Positions 1 to 10,761 of a DNA stretch of 64,000 nt are shown piece by piece (the stretch's first letter is position 1; the number at the start of each line of letters is the position of its first letter). The notes beneath the pieces are model-generated. The model did not search any database and was not told the origin of the DNA. It was given only the letters and a program-made list of their open reading frames with translations. Both the position numbers and the translations under genes were made by a program. Origin of the DNA: Triatoma infestans (Eukaryota > Arthropoda > Insecta > Hemiptera > Reduviidae); assembly GCA_011037195.1 (NCBI GenBank), contig JAAEAF010014389.1:62001-126000 (forward strand), given 5' to 3'.

Positions 1-1171
1 AAATATTAAGAAGCCAACAAACCACATAGCCTCCTGTATAGTGAGTGTCTGAACAAATATATCATTCCCTTTCTCTTTGAGTAGTATTAAGTATCCACCG
101 AAGTTTTGATCAAAATTCATCAAATGGAAGTACTTTACTGAATAGTCTTTAATCTTTGTGTGTAACTACACACATAAATGGCTATCACTTTTATTTCGTA
201 GGGTTCTGGATACGCAACAACGTTAAGTTTTCCTCTAAAGTGCTATTTCAATTCAGTATATGGTTCTGTCGTTTATTTAATATTAAAGTACAATAGCAGA
301 ATTGCTGCAATTCTAAATTTGAAAAAAATTGGTTAACGGAAAGGGGAGTACCAGACTCTACAGACCAAGTTTTTGCATTTTGTATAAAGATTTTCTTTTA
401 AGTAAGAATGCTTCTCCAGTGATATAAACGAATCAACTTTGTTGGAATCATTTTACCGGAATTTGGGTTTCCTGAGAAGTCTGCGAGTTAAATTTCAAAT
501 GTTATGTGTGTGTTTGTTCAGTGTTATTACGCTGCCTTCTGGGTCTCCAAGGTAATCATTCAACTACTACCTGGGTTGGTACATGTTCCCCACTACCTCT
601 GTATTTTTGTTAGGCAAATAAACAAAATTTCAAGTTTAAAGAAAGTTTTCAATTTTATAATTTTATTAACTGCAGAAAGAGAAAGTCTTGTGTAGTTTCA
701 AATCAGATTTTGTTTAAATAGTTTTAACTATTACAAAAAAAAAAGAAAAATGCAGTATCATTTAATGAGAGAACGTGTTTTTATTGATCTTTTATGCTTC
801 CATGGCATTCTCATGAAAAGACCTTAAATTCGCGGGTTAAGACCGCGTTAGTGGTTTGCTATAAGCCGACGTTTTGCGTATATTGCAATAAACTTCTTGA
901 AGGGTCGTGTCGTTTTTAATGTTTATAGAGCACTATCCTAACGGTGCTCATTGCAATGTAGGCGAAACGTCGGTTTAGAGCAAACCACTAACGTGGACTT
1001 GACCCGGTAATTGTGACAAGTGTTTTGCAAGGTTTCTACTATTCTCGTTCAATTCACCAACTAGACTACTTGTGCAATAATGCTGCTTTAATTTTTGTCA
1101 ACTAAACAATAATTTACTTACTATTAATATTTGTTAGTTATTATTATTGTTCCCTTTCTTTTGTTTTACAG
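1..1171 (+). other. Bmcp intron sequence
   Basis: Presumed intron of the Bmcp gene, since the exon at 1172 is preceded by an acceptor. It is AT-rich with no convincing exon; a 63-codon open frame at 504-695 resembles nothing I know. The only clear structure is the inverted repeat at 831-1008. Confidence 0.5.
831..1008. repeat. Palindromic element with hammerhead-like right arm
   Basis: Two inverted arms of about 58 bp (831-888 and 950-1008), roughly 85% matched by eye, are separated by about 61 bp. Both contain the block gcaaaccactaacg or its complement and the block aaacgtcgg. The right arm reads GAAACGTC followed by GGTTTAG, the layout of a hammerhead ribozyme 3' half with a two-base-pair palindromic stem III. 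The upstream half (ctatcctaacgg) only partly fits CTGANGA, so this copy is probably decayed. It resembles the other GAAA-containing palindromes in this window in plan, not in sequence. Confidence 0.55.
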
Positions 1172-1291
1172 ACTGTGAATAATGAAGGATTTTTAGCATT
1201 GTACAAAGGATTTGTTCCAACATGGGTTCGTATGGGTCCTTGGAATATTATATTTTTTATTACTTACGAACAACTAAAGAAACTTTATTAA
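1172..1291 (+). CDS. Bmcp: Bmcp / SLC25A14-like mitochondrial carrier, last coding exon (partial)
   Basis: This is the 3' terminal coding exon of an inner-mitochondrial-membrane carrier of the UCP-like group (brain mitochondrial carrier protein, SLC25A14/SLC25A30 type). A polypyrimidine tract and the acceptor ttttacag end at 1171. The frame then runs 39 codons to TAA at 1289-1291. The peptide contains [20 protein letters not shown] followed by a short tail ending in EQLKKLY. That is the sixth transmembrane helix and C-terminus typical of the Bmcp/KMCP1 subgroup (WNIIFF and YEQLKK are its signature). Earlier exons must lie upstream of the window; none was found in 1-1171. A polyadenylation signal AATAAA lies at 1530-1535. 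SLC25A30 is the close alternative; the carrier family itself is secure. Confidence 0.85.
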   Translation, partial: TVNNEGFLALYKGFVPTWVRMGPWNIIFFITYEQLKKLY

Positions 1292-2655
1292 AAGATTAGA
1301 TAAAGTAAGTGCCTAGAGCGACACCACAGGGAGAAAAAAAAGGAATGAGGGTAAATTGAGAAAAAAATCCATATTGTATCGAAAATATTTGTCTAATTTT
1401 ATGACAAAATATGCTTAATTATTTTTCATTTTCTTCAGAACAATCAATCATTCTTTCAAATCAAACAAAAGAAAAAAAAAATGAACGCGTTTCAGTATTT
1501 ACTTTACTGGAACAAGATCATAATATATAAATAAATATTTCGTGCACCACCTAATTTACATGTATTCTAGAGTATATTATATAGGTCAAGAAATTATTTT
1601 CTTTAAAAATTAAAAAAAAAGAAGTGAAATAATGTTTCATTTATTAAGACCACTAAAAAAAAATTTAATCGCGCTCAATTTATTGAATATAACAGATGTT
1701 AATATGAGCGAGCACAATATTACAAGAAATCACTCACGAAATAATTTTCAAAGATACTAATCTAGAAAACTAAACAAATACATTCTTCTTTGGTGTTTCA
1801 CCACGCAACACTTCATCACACAGACTTTTTATTACCTTCCAACTTATCACATGTACTTTTCAAGTTTAAAATTTATTTATAGTATAATTTTTTTAATGAC
1901 ATATTTAAATTTAGTTCATAAAAAGTTGAAATACTTAGATAATTAAATCTAATTTTCACTATATCCATCTTATTCTCGAAAGTGTCTCAGTCTTCTTTTT
2001 TTTATTCTTTCATTGACACTCCATGTGTATATATCTTTTTTTATGATCTTTTTCAAGAAAACTTAAGATTTGCTAGGAGGTGGTTGTTACGTTTTTGCTT
2101 TTTATTTCATATCACTTGAATTACCAGACAGTTACGCCATATCTAATAGTGCGAACAATTAAGTTGCTGTGGTTGTTGTGGTCGCTAATGAATTAACTTG
2201 CATCTTAACCTTTTTTTTTACACATTCGAGTTTGTATACTATTTTGTCAGTTTTGGATCGTGAATATTTCAGTATTAGAAAATCATATGAGTATTAAGAG
2301 ATTTTTCATTGTCGGGGAGCTTTAGTATACATTAATTTCGAAACCAAACTCAGAAATCTGTCATCATCAATGTTGAAAAATTCATATAAGTAAGTAATAA
2401 AAATTACAGGTTTTATATTTCTATAAAGCGCAAGTTTTAAGTTCTTCAGTTCCTTAACATAAGGAAATCCAAGTCTTTACAAATTGTGTGTGGGGGCACA
2501 ATTATTAAAATATGATGAAAAGTACATGTATTAAGTTGGACTGTGATGAATAGTAGGTGGTTATGATTCGGACGAGATGAGAAATACATATTGTGATGTC
2601 AGTTGATGTAATGTGCTTGATGATTTGTCGTTTGGTGAATGGAAAATACACTGTT
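1292..2655. other. Bmcp 3' UTR and spacer
   Basis: Non-coding, AT-rich. The first part, up to the AATAAA at 1530-1535 or a little beyond, is probably the Bmcp 3' UTR. I see no other gene, RNA or clear repeat. Confidence 0.4.
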
Positions 2656-3002
2656 GAGTAGCTGATGGGTCAGGTATCTGAGAATGCAATCCATAAAAGA
2701 CTTCATCGTGACTTTGTTTTATATGATTTCGATTGATCTACCAACATCAGGGTTTACTTGATGATTGTAATTGTAGAAATATTTAGTTCCTTTGTTTAAA
2801 CTTGCCCTCATAGAACAAGTTCCCATTATACTGTGGAAATTATTGTATACCTTCCTTTAAAATTGAACCTATTTACATTTTACCATATAGCTTTATTAAT
2901 ATCGCCATTTCAGGTGTTTTATTAATTAGTTTAATTGATGGATAAAAAAGAAGAAAAAAATCTTAGCTCATTTAAATAATATTACCTGGTTATAGTCACT
3001 TA

Positions 3003-4783
3003 GATAAATTATAGTTGGGTGATTTATTCTGACAGGGCTATATGCATGTTTCTTGAAAAATTTTGAAGTCAAAATTCCTGAAGAAGCCTCTCTTTTCTCA
3101 TGTTCACATATTCTGCGATAGGTGGATCACTCCAGCTTATAACAACCATAGTATGAAGAGAACCTCACATTTGCCTTAAATTATCATTCCTTAAAATCTT
3201 TCCTAAAAATGCAGTTTGTATTCTTGTTCAATACTGGCACGAGGCAAATCCAATTATCCTATAGCTGAATTCAAAAACCAGAATACTAAAAATATCTTTT
3301 TGCAATGAAACGAGTATTTTTATTTTTTAATGTTGCCTAAAATTTAGTTTGTTTTTTTTTTTTGTCAGTAAGCTAGAGTCAATCTATAGACATATAAATT
3401 CATCATATTTATTGTTTTCTATATACAGGGTAGCAGTTTTAACATACCTCACCCACTTATCTGGAAAGTATGCCAGATAGAAATTCCATATACCATTTCA
3501 AGAGTACCAAAAATATGGACAATTACTTTTTTTAAGCTGCAGAAAGAAGAAGAATAAGTAAATAAGCCAATTTTCTTAATTCGAATTGGACCACAATTTT
3601 TTTTTAACTTATTCTTAAAAGAGATTTTTGTTTTTTCATGAAAAATTGTTATTAAACGAGAAAAATCCGTTGAATATTCGCTGACATATTCAATTTTGAA
3701 TGTAGAAAAATTCTCTCTACCTTCTGGTTGCTATTATTCCACATTCTTTTTGAGACAAATAAGGGAAAAACATATTCACATTAGTTTTTCAAAATGGGCA
3801 CCATCTTAAATAAGAACAAACACTTCCTTTTTGTCTAGTTTTCATGGACTGCACACATTTCAGAATTAGGATGAATTTCTTCGTAGGTTTCAGGAACTTT
3901 TTCTTTGGGTTTATTGCCATAAACTTTATTTTTTTGGGTATTTTAGGAAGTAATGCAGAGGACTGGTATTAATGGACATGAGAAGGAGAGAGAATTTGAG
4001 AGAATGGATTTTGGAGAAATAAGCTAGAATAATATGCTGAACACTGTATAATGAGAGAACCCACAAACTGCAAGGACTTTACAACTATATAGAAGTTAGG
4101 TAGCGAGAGATTTATATATAGAGACAGACTGGCTGAGTGATGAGAAGATTGGTGAATTGTTAACTGTTCGCCTGAAGGGCTAGCTCGGCTATAAATATAT
4201 AGACTCTCACACCCTAGACTGGCCTAGGTGGCGAGTAACTAAATTGATTCAGTTTTATGTTTCTCCGCTTCTCGGGCCCTATTATATCTGGTAAGCGGAC
4301 GGGCCACTGAATGGGACCGCGCGTGCCAGTCCATTTACCCCGGTAAACCAGTAAATACGAACTAGATCTTTCATTATGAGTTAGCCATCTATCTTGCTGA
4401 AAGTACATCATTTTTCGGCACGCTAGATCGCTAGAGGGATCTTTTCAAAGAAATCTGGGAGAACTTCACTAAAAAATAAAGATACCTGTCTGCGATTAAT
4501 GTTTCTTTGTGAAATTACGGACCTGTAAGTTGATCCCCTATTACGGCGCACCTACAGTCCCAGGATATCAATTCTATATTTAATTATTTTTACTCTTCTC
4601 AGCGTAAGTACTTGTCCGCGCCATTCATATTATTCATTCGAATCTGCACACGGTTGAGGCTATCTATTTGTCTTTGAATCATCAATACTCAAAGTGAGAC
4701 CCTTGGTATGAAACCTTGGGACAACAGTTTTTTACCCTGCGAAGATTTTACGTTATTTCCCTGAGAAGATTATAACTTACGGA
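3003..4783. other. Copy-A-only segment of unknown nature
   Basis: About 1.8 kb present in duplication copy A and absent from copy B. In copy B the block tatcacttag is followed directly by the gtaaccctaag block, whose copy A counterpart lies near 4788. The flanks cacttag and aacttac are only weakly alike as a target duplication. Base composition rises sharply in GC from about 4200 to 4790. A 65-codon minus-strand open frame there (4411-4214) matches no family I know. It could be an inserted repeat or a piece lost from copy B. Confidence 0.45.
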
Positions 4784-4969
4784 CGGTAGCCCTAAGGTGT
4801 TTACTGTTTAAGTCCTTGTCTGTATTGTATATGTTGTAATGTTGGTGTACAGTGCACTGTCCCAATGAGAGTGCACGGCGTAGAGAGCTGTGGTAACCCG
4901 TTGAGTCGCTGCTCCACATTGTATTTGCATAACAGACACCCCTTGCAGGAATCAGACAGTCTTAAGATA

Positions 4970-5188
4970 GTTGTTGTGGTGGTTGGTTCCGCAGAGCTGG
5001 AAAGCATCAGAGACATTTTCCGTGGTAGCCTGCTTCATTTTGTGGTCATCCACCGGTTTCGGGCGTTCGCCCATCTCCAGGATGCGTTTGTCAGCCAGTG
5101 TGATAACACAGACTACCACAGAGCAAATTCAGTTTATACATTCGACCACAAAATGAAGCAGGCTACCACGGTAAATGTCTCTGATGAG
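4970..5188. mobile_element. Palindromic hammerhead element, family 1, copy 1
   Basis: A 219-bp insertion bounded by a perfect 10-bp target duplication TCTTAAGATA (4960-4969 and 5189-5198). Copy B of the segmental duplication has the uninterrupted site near 14825, so this is a true insertion. Structure on the plus strand: an unpaired end of 35 bp (4970-5004), then a long left arm with a hammerhead core on the minus strand (5047-5084). A shorter inverted right arm follows, starting at about 5144 with gaccacaaaatg and ending in ctctgatgag. The right arm starts within about 3 bases of the predicted ribozyme cleavage site. Variable target duplications, inverted arms and an extra end of about 34 bp are features I associate with Penelope-like retroelements; this copy codes for nothing. 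Confidence 0.75.
5047..5084 (-). ncRNA. Hammerhead ribozyme motif, probably inactive
   Basis: On the minus strand: stem I CATC/GATG, core CTGGAGA, stem II GGGC/GCCC with a short loop, GAAA, then CCGGT and G. The active core should be CTGANGA with a non-G base at the cleavage site. Here position 6 is G instead of A and the cleavage base is G, so self-cleavage is not expected. The related copy at 51527-51564 has the intact residues. Confidence 0.65.
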
Positions 5189-6769
5189 TCTTAAGATATA
5201 TATTTACTAGTATAATGCAATCGCAAGAGAAAATATATATATATAAACTGTTCAGAAACAAAACACGATTTCTCGTAAGATTGTGCTCATACGAATTAAT
5301 AAAAAACTAAGAAACAGTTGCTGTTAAAAAAGTAGGAAAAAGATATAAAAAATGATAAATTAACCAATTAAATGTAGCAAAGATGATAAATGCACTAGAG
5401 TTTTTTTAAAACAATTGTTAACATTATGATCTTTTAAAATCCCACCTTCCAGGTCGCTTAAAGATGAAAATTATTAATTTTTGAGTTACTATGAAGAACA
5501 CCAAAAATAAGATAACAAAATCTGTAAGGATTGACGTTCCTTTATTCTAACTAGAAAATATGCAGAGTACCTTAACAAAAAATTGTTAAAATTAAAAGTC
5601 TGGAGCCCATTATAAAATTCTAGAAACACTGTATCCCAAGTGTTCTTCATTCTTTACTTGTTGATGTATTTGACCACCTGCTGAAATGTTAGGCATTTTT
5701 TTTTTTATAAGAAAACGGATTTTAGTTTGACTGGACTTGCTCTGATATATAACAAAATATTGAACTTATTTTTTAAATACGCTATGGATACAGAACAACT
5801 AATAACTGTTAGGTTGATGATCTCCATGTTTGAAAGTGGCATCCATTGAGCAACAGTATACAAGCAAAAACTGAGAAGAAGCATTTGCGACCTTCTGCTT
5901 TTAGTGATTGTTGCCCGATGTTTTTTCCGCTCAGTAATTATATTTGCTTGATTATGTGTTATTCTTTTAAATTTTTTTGAGCACTTCAGTTGGCTAAATT
6001 TGAAACTCAGATCTTAGGGGGCTTCACTCATATTCTCATATTCCAGTATTGGCAGTACTTTATTTCTTGAACCATACATAAATTTAGTATTATTATCTTG
6101 CTTTAAGTTTGAGAAAATGCCATGTAACAATAAAAAAAACCGCGGTGTTTTTATCATCATTTCTTTGAGGAATTCTTCTCTTTAAAGTTAATGTGTATGC
6201 ATAAATCTTTAAAAAAAAGTACTAAAATAAAAAAAATGAACGTTTAAAAATGTCGGAAAAAATGTGAAGTATTATTTAATTTCGATTTTCTTCATTTTGA
6301 TTTAAGAAAACTATTTATATATATATTAGTGAATAATGCCAAAAAAATTGTAATATTTTCTTCTTTTTTTTCCTGTTTCTAGTCATTCCAAATAACTTAA
6401 GTAGTGCTATTACACAGAGATCTCTGTTAAATTGATTAATTTATTGAAATATCAAAGCATTTGTTTCTTAAAACATTCATTTTTTATTATTATTATTTTG
6501 TTTCACTATTTTATTTTATTTCATTAATTTATGTGCATTTATGTTGAATATTGTATTTTTTTTTAAATTCTGTTTCATGAAGCTTAATCTGTGATTGTAT
6601 ACAAACAAATTGTGACTCCAAAGAAATAAATCAATTATGATTGAAAAGTTGTTTTATTACTGCCAACTTTTTTTAAAACCATGAATAACACGTGCTGGTA
6701 ATAATTTAATTTTTCTAGTCTTTTTATTTTGAAATAATGGATGTATGAAGTAACAAATATTATATTTTG

Positions 6770-9298
6770 AGTTTAGAGGAATTGCATTATGTATTAAAAC
6801 GACGTAAATCCAATACATAAGGAATCTTATCTTCTCCTGGAGAAGATAAAATCCCTTATGAGTTTTACAAAAGCGTACCAGCTGCTTGGGAACATTATTT
6901 ACTTAATTTATACAACAGTCCTTTCACAGGAAAAAAACCCGTTCTCTTTGTCGTAGATAAACCTGTTACATAAAATGTTACGATAAAAATGTTATGTAAA
7001 AAAAGCTCTCTTAGTGACCCATTAAATTACAGAGTTATTGCTTTTGTGAATAATGTACCTAAATTTATTACTTCGGCTGAAAAGTATGCTATCATACCTG
7101 AAGAGCAATCAGGTTTTATACCTAGGAGAGGATGTCAGGATAATCTTTTCATTTTGTCTTCTATAATTAATATTAAATTGCTCAAAAACAGCCCATTTTT
7201 GGAATATTTGTAGATTTGAAAGGAGCATTTGACTCCGTCCCTCATTGTTTATTGTATTGTTAAAATAGGATTAGATTCGAAAATAGCAAATATCATTAAA
7301 TCAATGTATGATAACGCTAAGGTAAGTATCTTGCAAAGAACGGGGCTACTGAGCATATATCACTTACCAGAGGCTTTTACAAGGGTAACCTCTTTCCCCT
7401 TTCCTTTTCAACATATTCATTTCAGATATGGTTAGGTTCTTTATACAGAAAGGTGCCACTTCTGTTAAATTAGCTGTTTACAAAAAATTTTTCGTATTGT
7501 GTTATGCAGGTGATATCGTTATCCTTGCAAACTCCATAATTGATGTCAAAGAAAAGCTTTTAATACTTGAAGACTATTGCAGATTAAATCATCTAGTTGC
7601 TAATACCTCAAAATTTAAACTAGTACATTTCTCTAAAAGTTTTCGTCCGAAGAAATTCACCAAGATATTTTTAAACAATAGCGTTCTTGTAATTATAAAT
7701 AACTATATATATTTAGGTGTACCATTTAGTGCTACAGGAAAATTTTTTCAAGCTTCTAATTATTTTATTTCCAAAGGTAAATTAGCCACAAGTCAGGTCA
7801 ACAAGATTTTGATCAATTCCAGAGCTTGTTCAATTGAACCAGTTGAAATGTTAGTAAACGCACTTATTAAAGCATCCTTCTCGTATGCCAGTGAAATTTG
7901 GGCATATAGAATTTGATGACTTAGAATGCGCTCAATTGCAGTTTTTAAAGCAGGTGTATAATTTACCAAAATGCACCCCTAATAATTATCTACGAACGGA
8001 ATGTGTAATTTCACCGTTTAAATGAACCATAATTAAATCCATGCACTCCATAAATACATAATTAATGAACCACTCCTAATCATGCTGCTTGAAATGCCTA
8101 CTTCCAGATTGCCCCGAATTAGTTTTGACGTTCTCTTGAAATTAAATCGTCTTCTTATAATATTGAAAAAAGAGTTACTGTCTATTGGTATGTTAGATGT
8201 TTTTCTTACTTTGGATTCACTGATAATTAAAAGCAAATTTTCACAAATTGTTCAAAGTCTCGAAAATAACTTTTTTCCAGTGATATTGACTCTGTAATGA
8301 ATTCAAATTATAACATTAATTACAGAAAGGTAAGCACACTAGATCTCGGTGAACTGTATTTAGATTCAAATTATAACTTATAAAAGACAAGAATCATTAT
8401 GCAGTTACGTCTTGCTTACCTAAAAAAGGTAACTAACTATCTATATAAATGGTACCAGATACATATTTGATTCATCAATTACTTGCACCTGTGCAATCTT
8501 TCAAAGCCTGACTCTCTTTCCCACTTTTTACTTGAGTGTTTACCATTAGCGCATATAGTAGCGAAAGAAACTAACTGGAAAAAGAGAAATATATTAGAAA
8601 TGATATACATCAAAAGAAATAAATTCTCTGTTAATTTCAATAATGATGCGAATAATTTGTCCGGTTTGTTTAACGGTTTTTCAAAACATGACCTGCTAGA
8701 ATTCCCTTTCACCTACCCCAACCCTAAAAATTGCCTCAAATCCCTTCCACTTCTTTGCCTATTCAAACCAACTTTCATTTCTGAAGATGACTTAAGACAA
8801 AAAACTAGTAACTATAATTTTCTTTTTTTAAGTTTGTGTGATGTAACAAATGTGTATGTTTAAAAATTCTTTGTCCACATCTTCTCGACTATCTAAACGT
8901 AAGTTCAATATTATTTTTATTTAAATTTTTTTTTATTCTTATTATTCTGAAGTTTACAATGTTATTAATGTATTGTGGTTCCTCATTGTATTGTTTTTTA
9001 GATTAAAGCCGTGATAAAGACAGGAAACTCTGTCGAAACGTTGGCGTAATTGAATGTTTCTCTCTTGACGGATCCTCACCAAATTTCTTCATAGCATAAT
9101 TCATCAACGGCCAACAAATACTTATATTTTCTCTTATTTTAGTATTAATTTTTATTTTTTGTATACTTTATATTTTTACTGTATTATGTTTATATTTTTG
9201 TCTTTGACATTAGCCAAAAATGTTACTCACTTTGTAAATCCTATTCCTTGCTAAAGGGTTGACATTGTAAGCAACGTAATACATAAATAAATAAATAC
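6770..9298 (+). mobile_element. Degenerate non-LTR retrotransposon (LINE), reverse-transcriptase part
   Basis: A broken LINE in the plus orientation, absent from duplication copy B. Recognisable pieces in order: SPGEDKIPYEFYK near 6836; a block with LNYR, EEQSGF and RGCQDNLF (6989-7213), the usual RT palm/finger region; a short VDLKGAFDS-like stretch near 7211; the FVLCYAGDIVILANS stretch where the YADD box should be (7428-7916); and a C-terminal piece with LSHFLLEC (8483-8863). Many frameshifts and stops. The tail is aataaataaataaa-like at about 9284-9298, as in many LINE 3' ends. It looks like a jockey/CR1/R1-like element, 5'-truncated. The mariner at 9301 inserted into its tail. Confidence 0.8.
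8998..9053 (+). ncRNA. Hammerhead-like motif in the LINE 3' region (decayed)
   Basis: Reads gcc, GTGATAA, a stem gacag/ctgtc, GAAA, ACGT-type stem III, then T and ggc. Stem I (gcc/ggc), stem II (5 bp) and GAAA are in place; the core GTGATAA differs from CTGANGA at two positions. Found about 130 bases after the last RT coding match, so it may be part of the LINE 3' UTR or a separate element. Likely inactive. Confidence 0.4.
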
Positions 9299-9300
9299 TA

Positions 9301-10171
9301 GGGTCATTCAATAAGTAACGAACGTCTCTGTAGCTCCAAAACGATTCATTTAATCAATACTGAACTTTATAACACAGTCCCCTGCAATATTTAAACTTGT
9401 CCCATTGTTCTAATTTGTGTACACCCCTGGCATAAAATTCTTTGGGTTGATCTCGAAGCCATTATTGCACCTGATTTTTAATTCTTCATGGGATTGAAAA
9501 TGTTTCCTACGTGAAGCCTCTTTAGGAGGTCCAAACTCCTTAAAATTCTATTCTCAATTCTACTGAAAAATTCTTTTTCAAATACATCGTTCTTTCAAAT
9601 GTTGAATGATTTGAAGCCTTGTTTCTTTGTGGGCATCCTTAAGTTGTCTTGGAATTCATCTCGCACAAGTAGCCTTGTAATGTTTTGGACAGTTCCAACA
9701 CTCACATGCACTTCTTCAGCCATCAGTTCAACAGTAATAGGCCTGTTGTCCTAAATTAACGCGTTAATGCGAGATTCGAGGGAGCAACTTCAACGGCCGT
9801 CTACTACGTTGCTCGTCACAGACACTTACACGGCCATTTTTAAATTGCTCTACCCATTTGTAAACGTTCAACGGTTCTTATAATTATTCCCGTACACTTC
9901 CAACATTCTTTCGTGGATTTCACTGCCCTTAATACCCTCTGCAACTAAAAATCTAATCACTGAGCATTGTCCTTCCGAGGTGCAATGCTCGAGTAGACTC
10001 GCCATTGTTAACTGAATACATTTGAGGTTATGCTTACCAAATATTCTCGAACAGCTAATGAGAAACTAAGTACAAAGGATGCCAAGTTGACGCGCTGAAA
10101 CTATTGTATCGATTAAACAAACCATTTCTGAGCTACAGCGGTTTGTCTCGTTACTTATTGAATGATCCTCG
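9301..10171 (-). mobile_element. mariner transposon, internally damaged
   Basis: Flanked by TA dinucleotides (9299-9300 and 10172-10173) with terminal inverted repeats. Left is GGGTCATTCAATAAGTAACG; the right end read on the minus strand carries GATCATTCAATAAGTAACG; the similarity continues through the TGTAGCTC block. On the minus strand the interior encodes broken mariner transposase N-terminal sequence: initiation near 10003, EHCTSEGQCSVIRFLVAEGI, GSEIHERMLEVYG, then NRPITVELMAEE and VSVGTVQ. Stops and frameshifts are present, and at about 870 bp it is shorter than the usual 1.3 kb, so the catalytic part is largely deleted. Absent from duplication copy B. Confidence 0.85.
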
Positions 10172-10645
10172 TATCAAAAACTGAAAGTCGTAAAAAGATC
10201 TAAAACCTTTAAATGTGCTTTTATTTATACTGAATAAATTTAAATAATAACAAATACAGTCCTATCTACATTAGATGGTCTCCAAACTTCCGCTAAAATA
10301 GGAAATATTACGAGTTGCCACAACAAGAACAAGAATAATGAAAAATTATTTGTACGAGTATAATTGTTCCCTCAAATGAATAATTAAATTGTATAATATG
10401 TTACCCCAAATGACAGACAAACTACAAATTCGGATATCATTGAAAAGAATTAAGGAACAAATTTATGCAAAATAATTATATAATGCTTTTCCTGGAGGTC
10501 AATTAAAACTTTCATTACGAACGTACAACCTGAGAGCATAGCAAGTTCAACAAGAATGATTCGAGAATGGTCAAGAATGGTTTCATGTTCAAATATTCCG
10601 ACTTTTGATTATATCAATAATTGCAATTATATCGATGTGTGAGGC

Positions 10646-10653
10646 TATCGATA
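10646..10653 (+). promoter_or_regulatory. DRE-type core promoter motif of cactin
   Basis: The palindrome TATCGATA, the DNA-replication-related element of insect housekeeping promoters, lies 109 bp upstream of the cactin ATG. It is just inside the segment that duplication copy B lacks. Motif match only. Confidence 0.4.
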
Positions 10654-10761
10654 TATATAGTCTACTTGTGGTTATACTGTAGAAGGTTCTATTAGTGTAG
10701 ATTGAGACAGAAATTTAATAACTTTGAAATCTGATAAATTTTTTTTGTATTAAAAAATAAA

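Noticed and set aside
504..695. Possible extra Bmcp exon
   Set aside because: A donor-like aaggtaatc is present but the peptide does not match any part of a mitochondrial carrier.
4200..4790. Ribosomal or mitochondrial RNA piece
   Set aside because: The GC-rich composition suggested it, but I could not match any conserved rRNA block.
4865..5194. 109-codon open frame
   Set aside because: It lies across the palindromic ribozyme element and its flank; a similar frame recurs in the copy at 51456. A shadow of a non-coding repeat.
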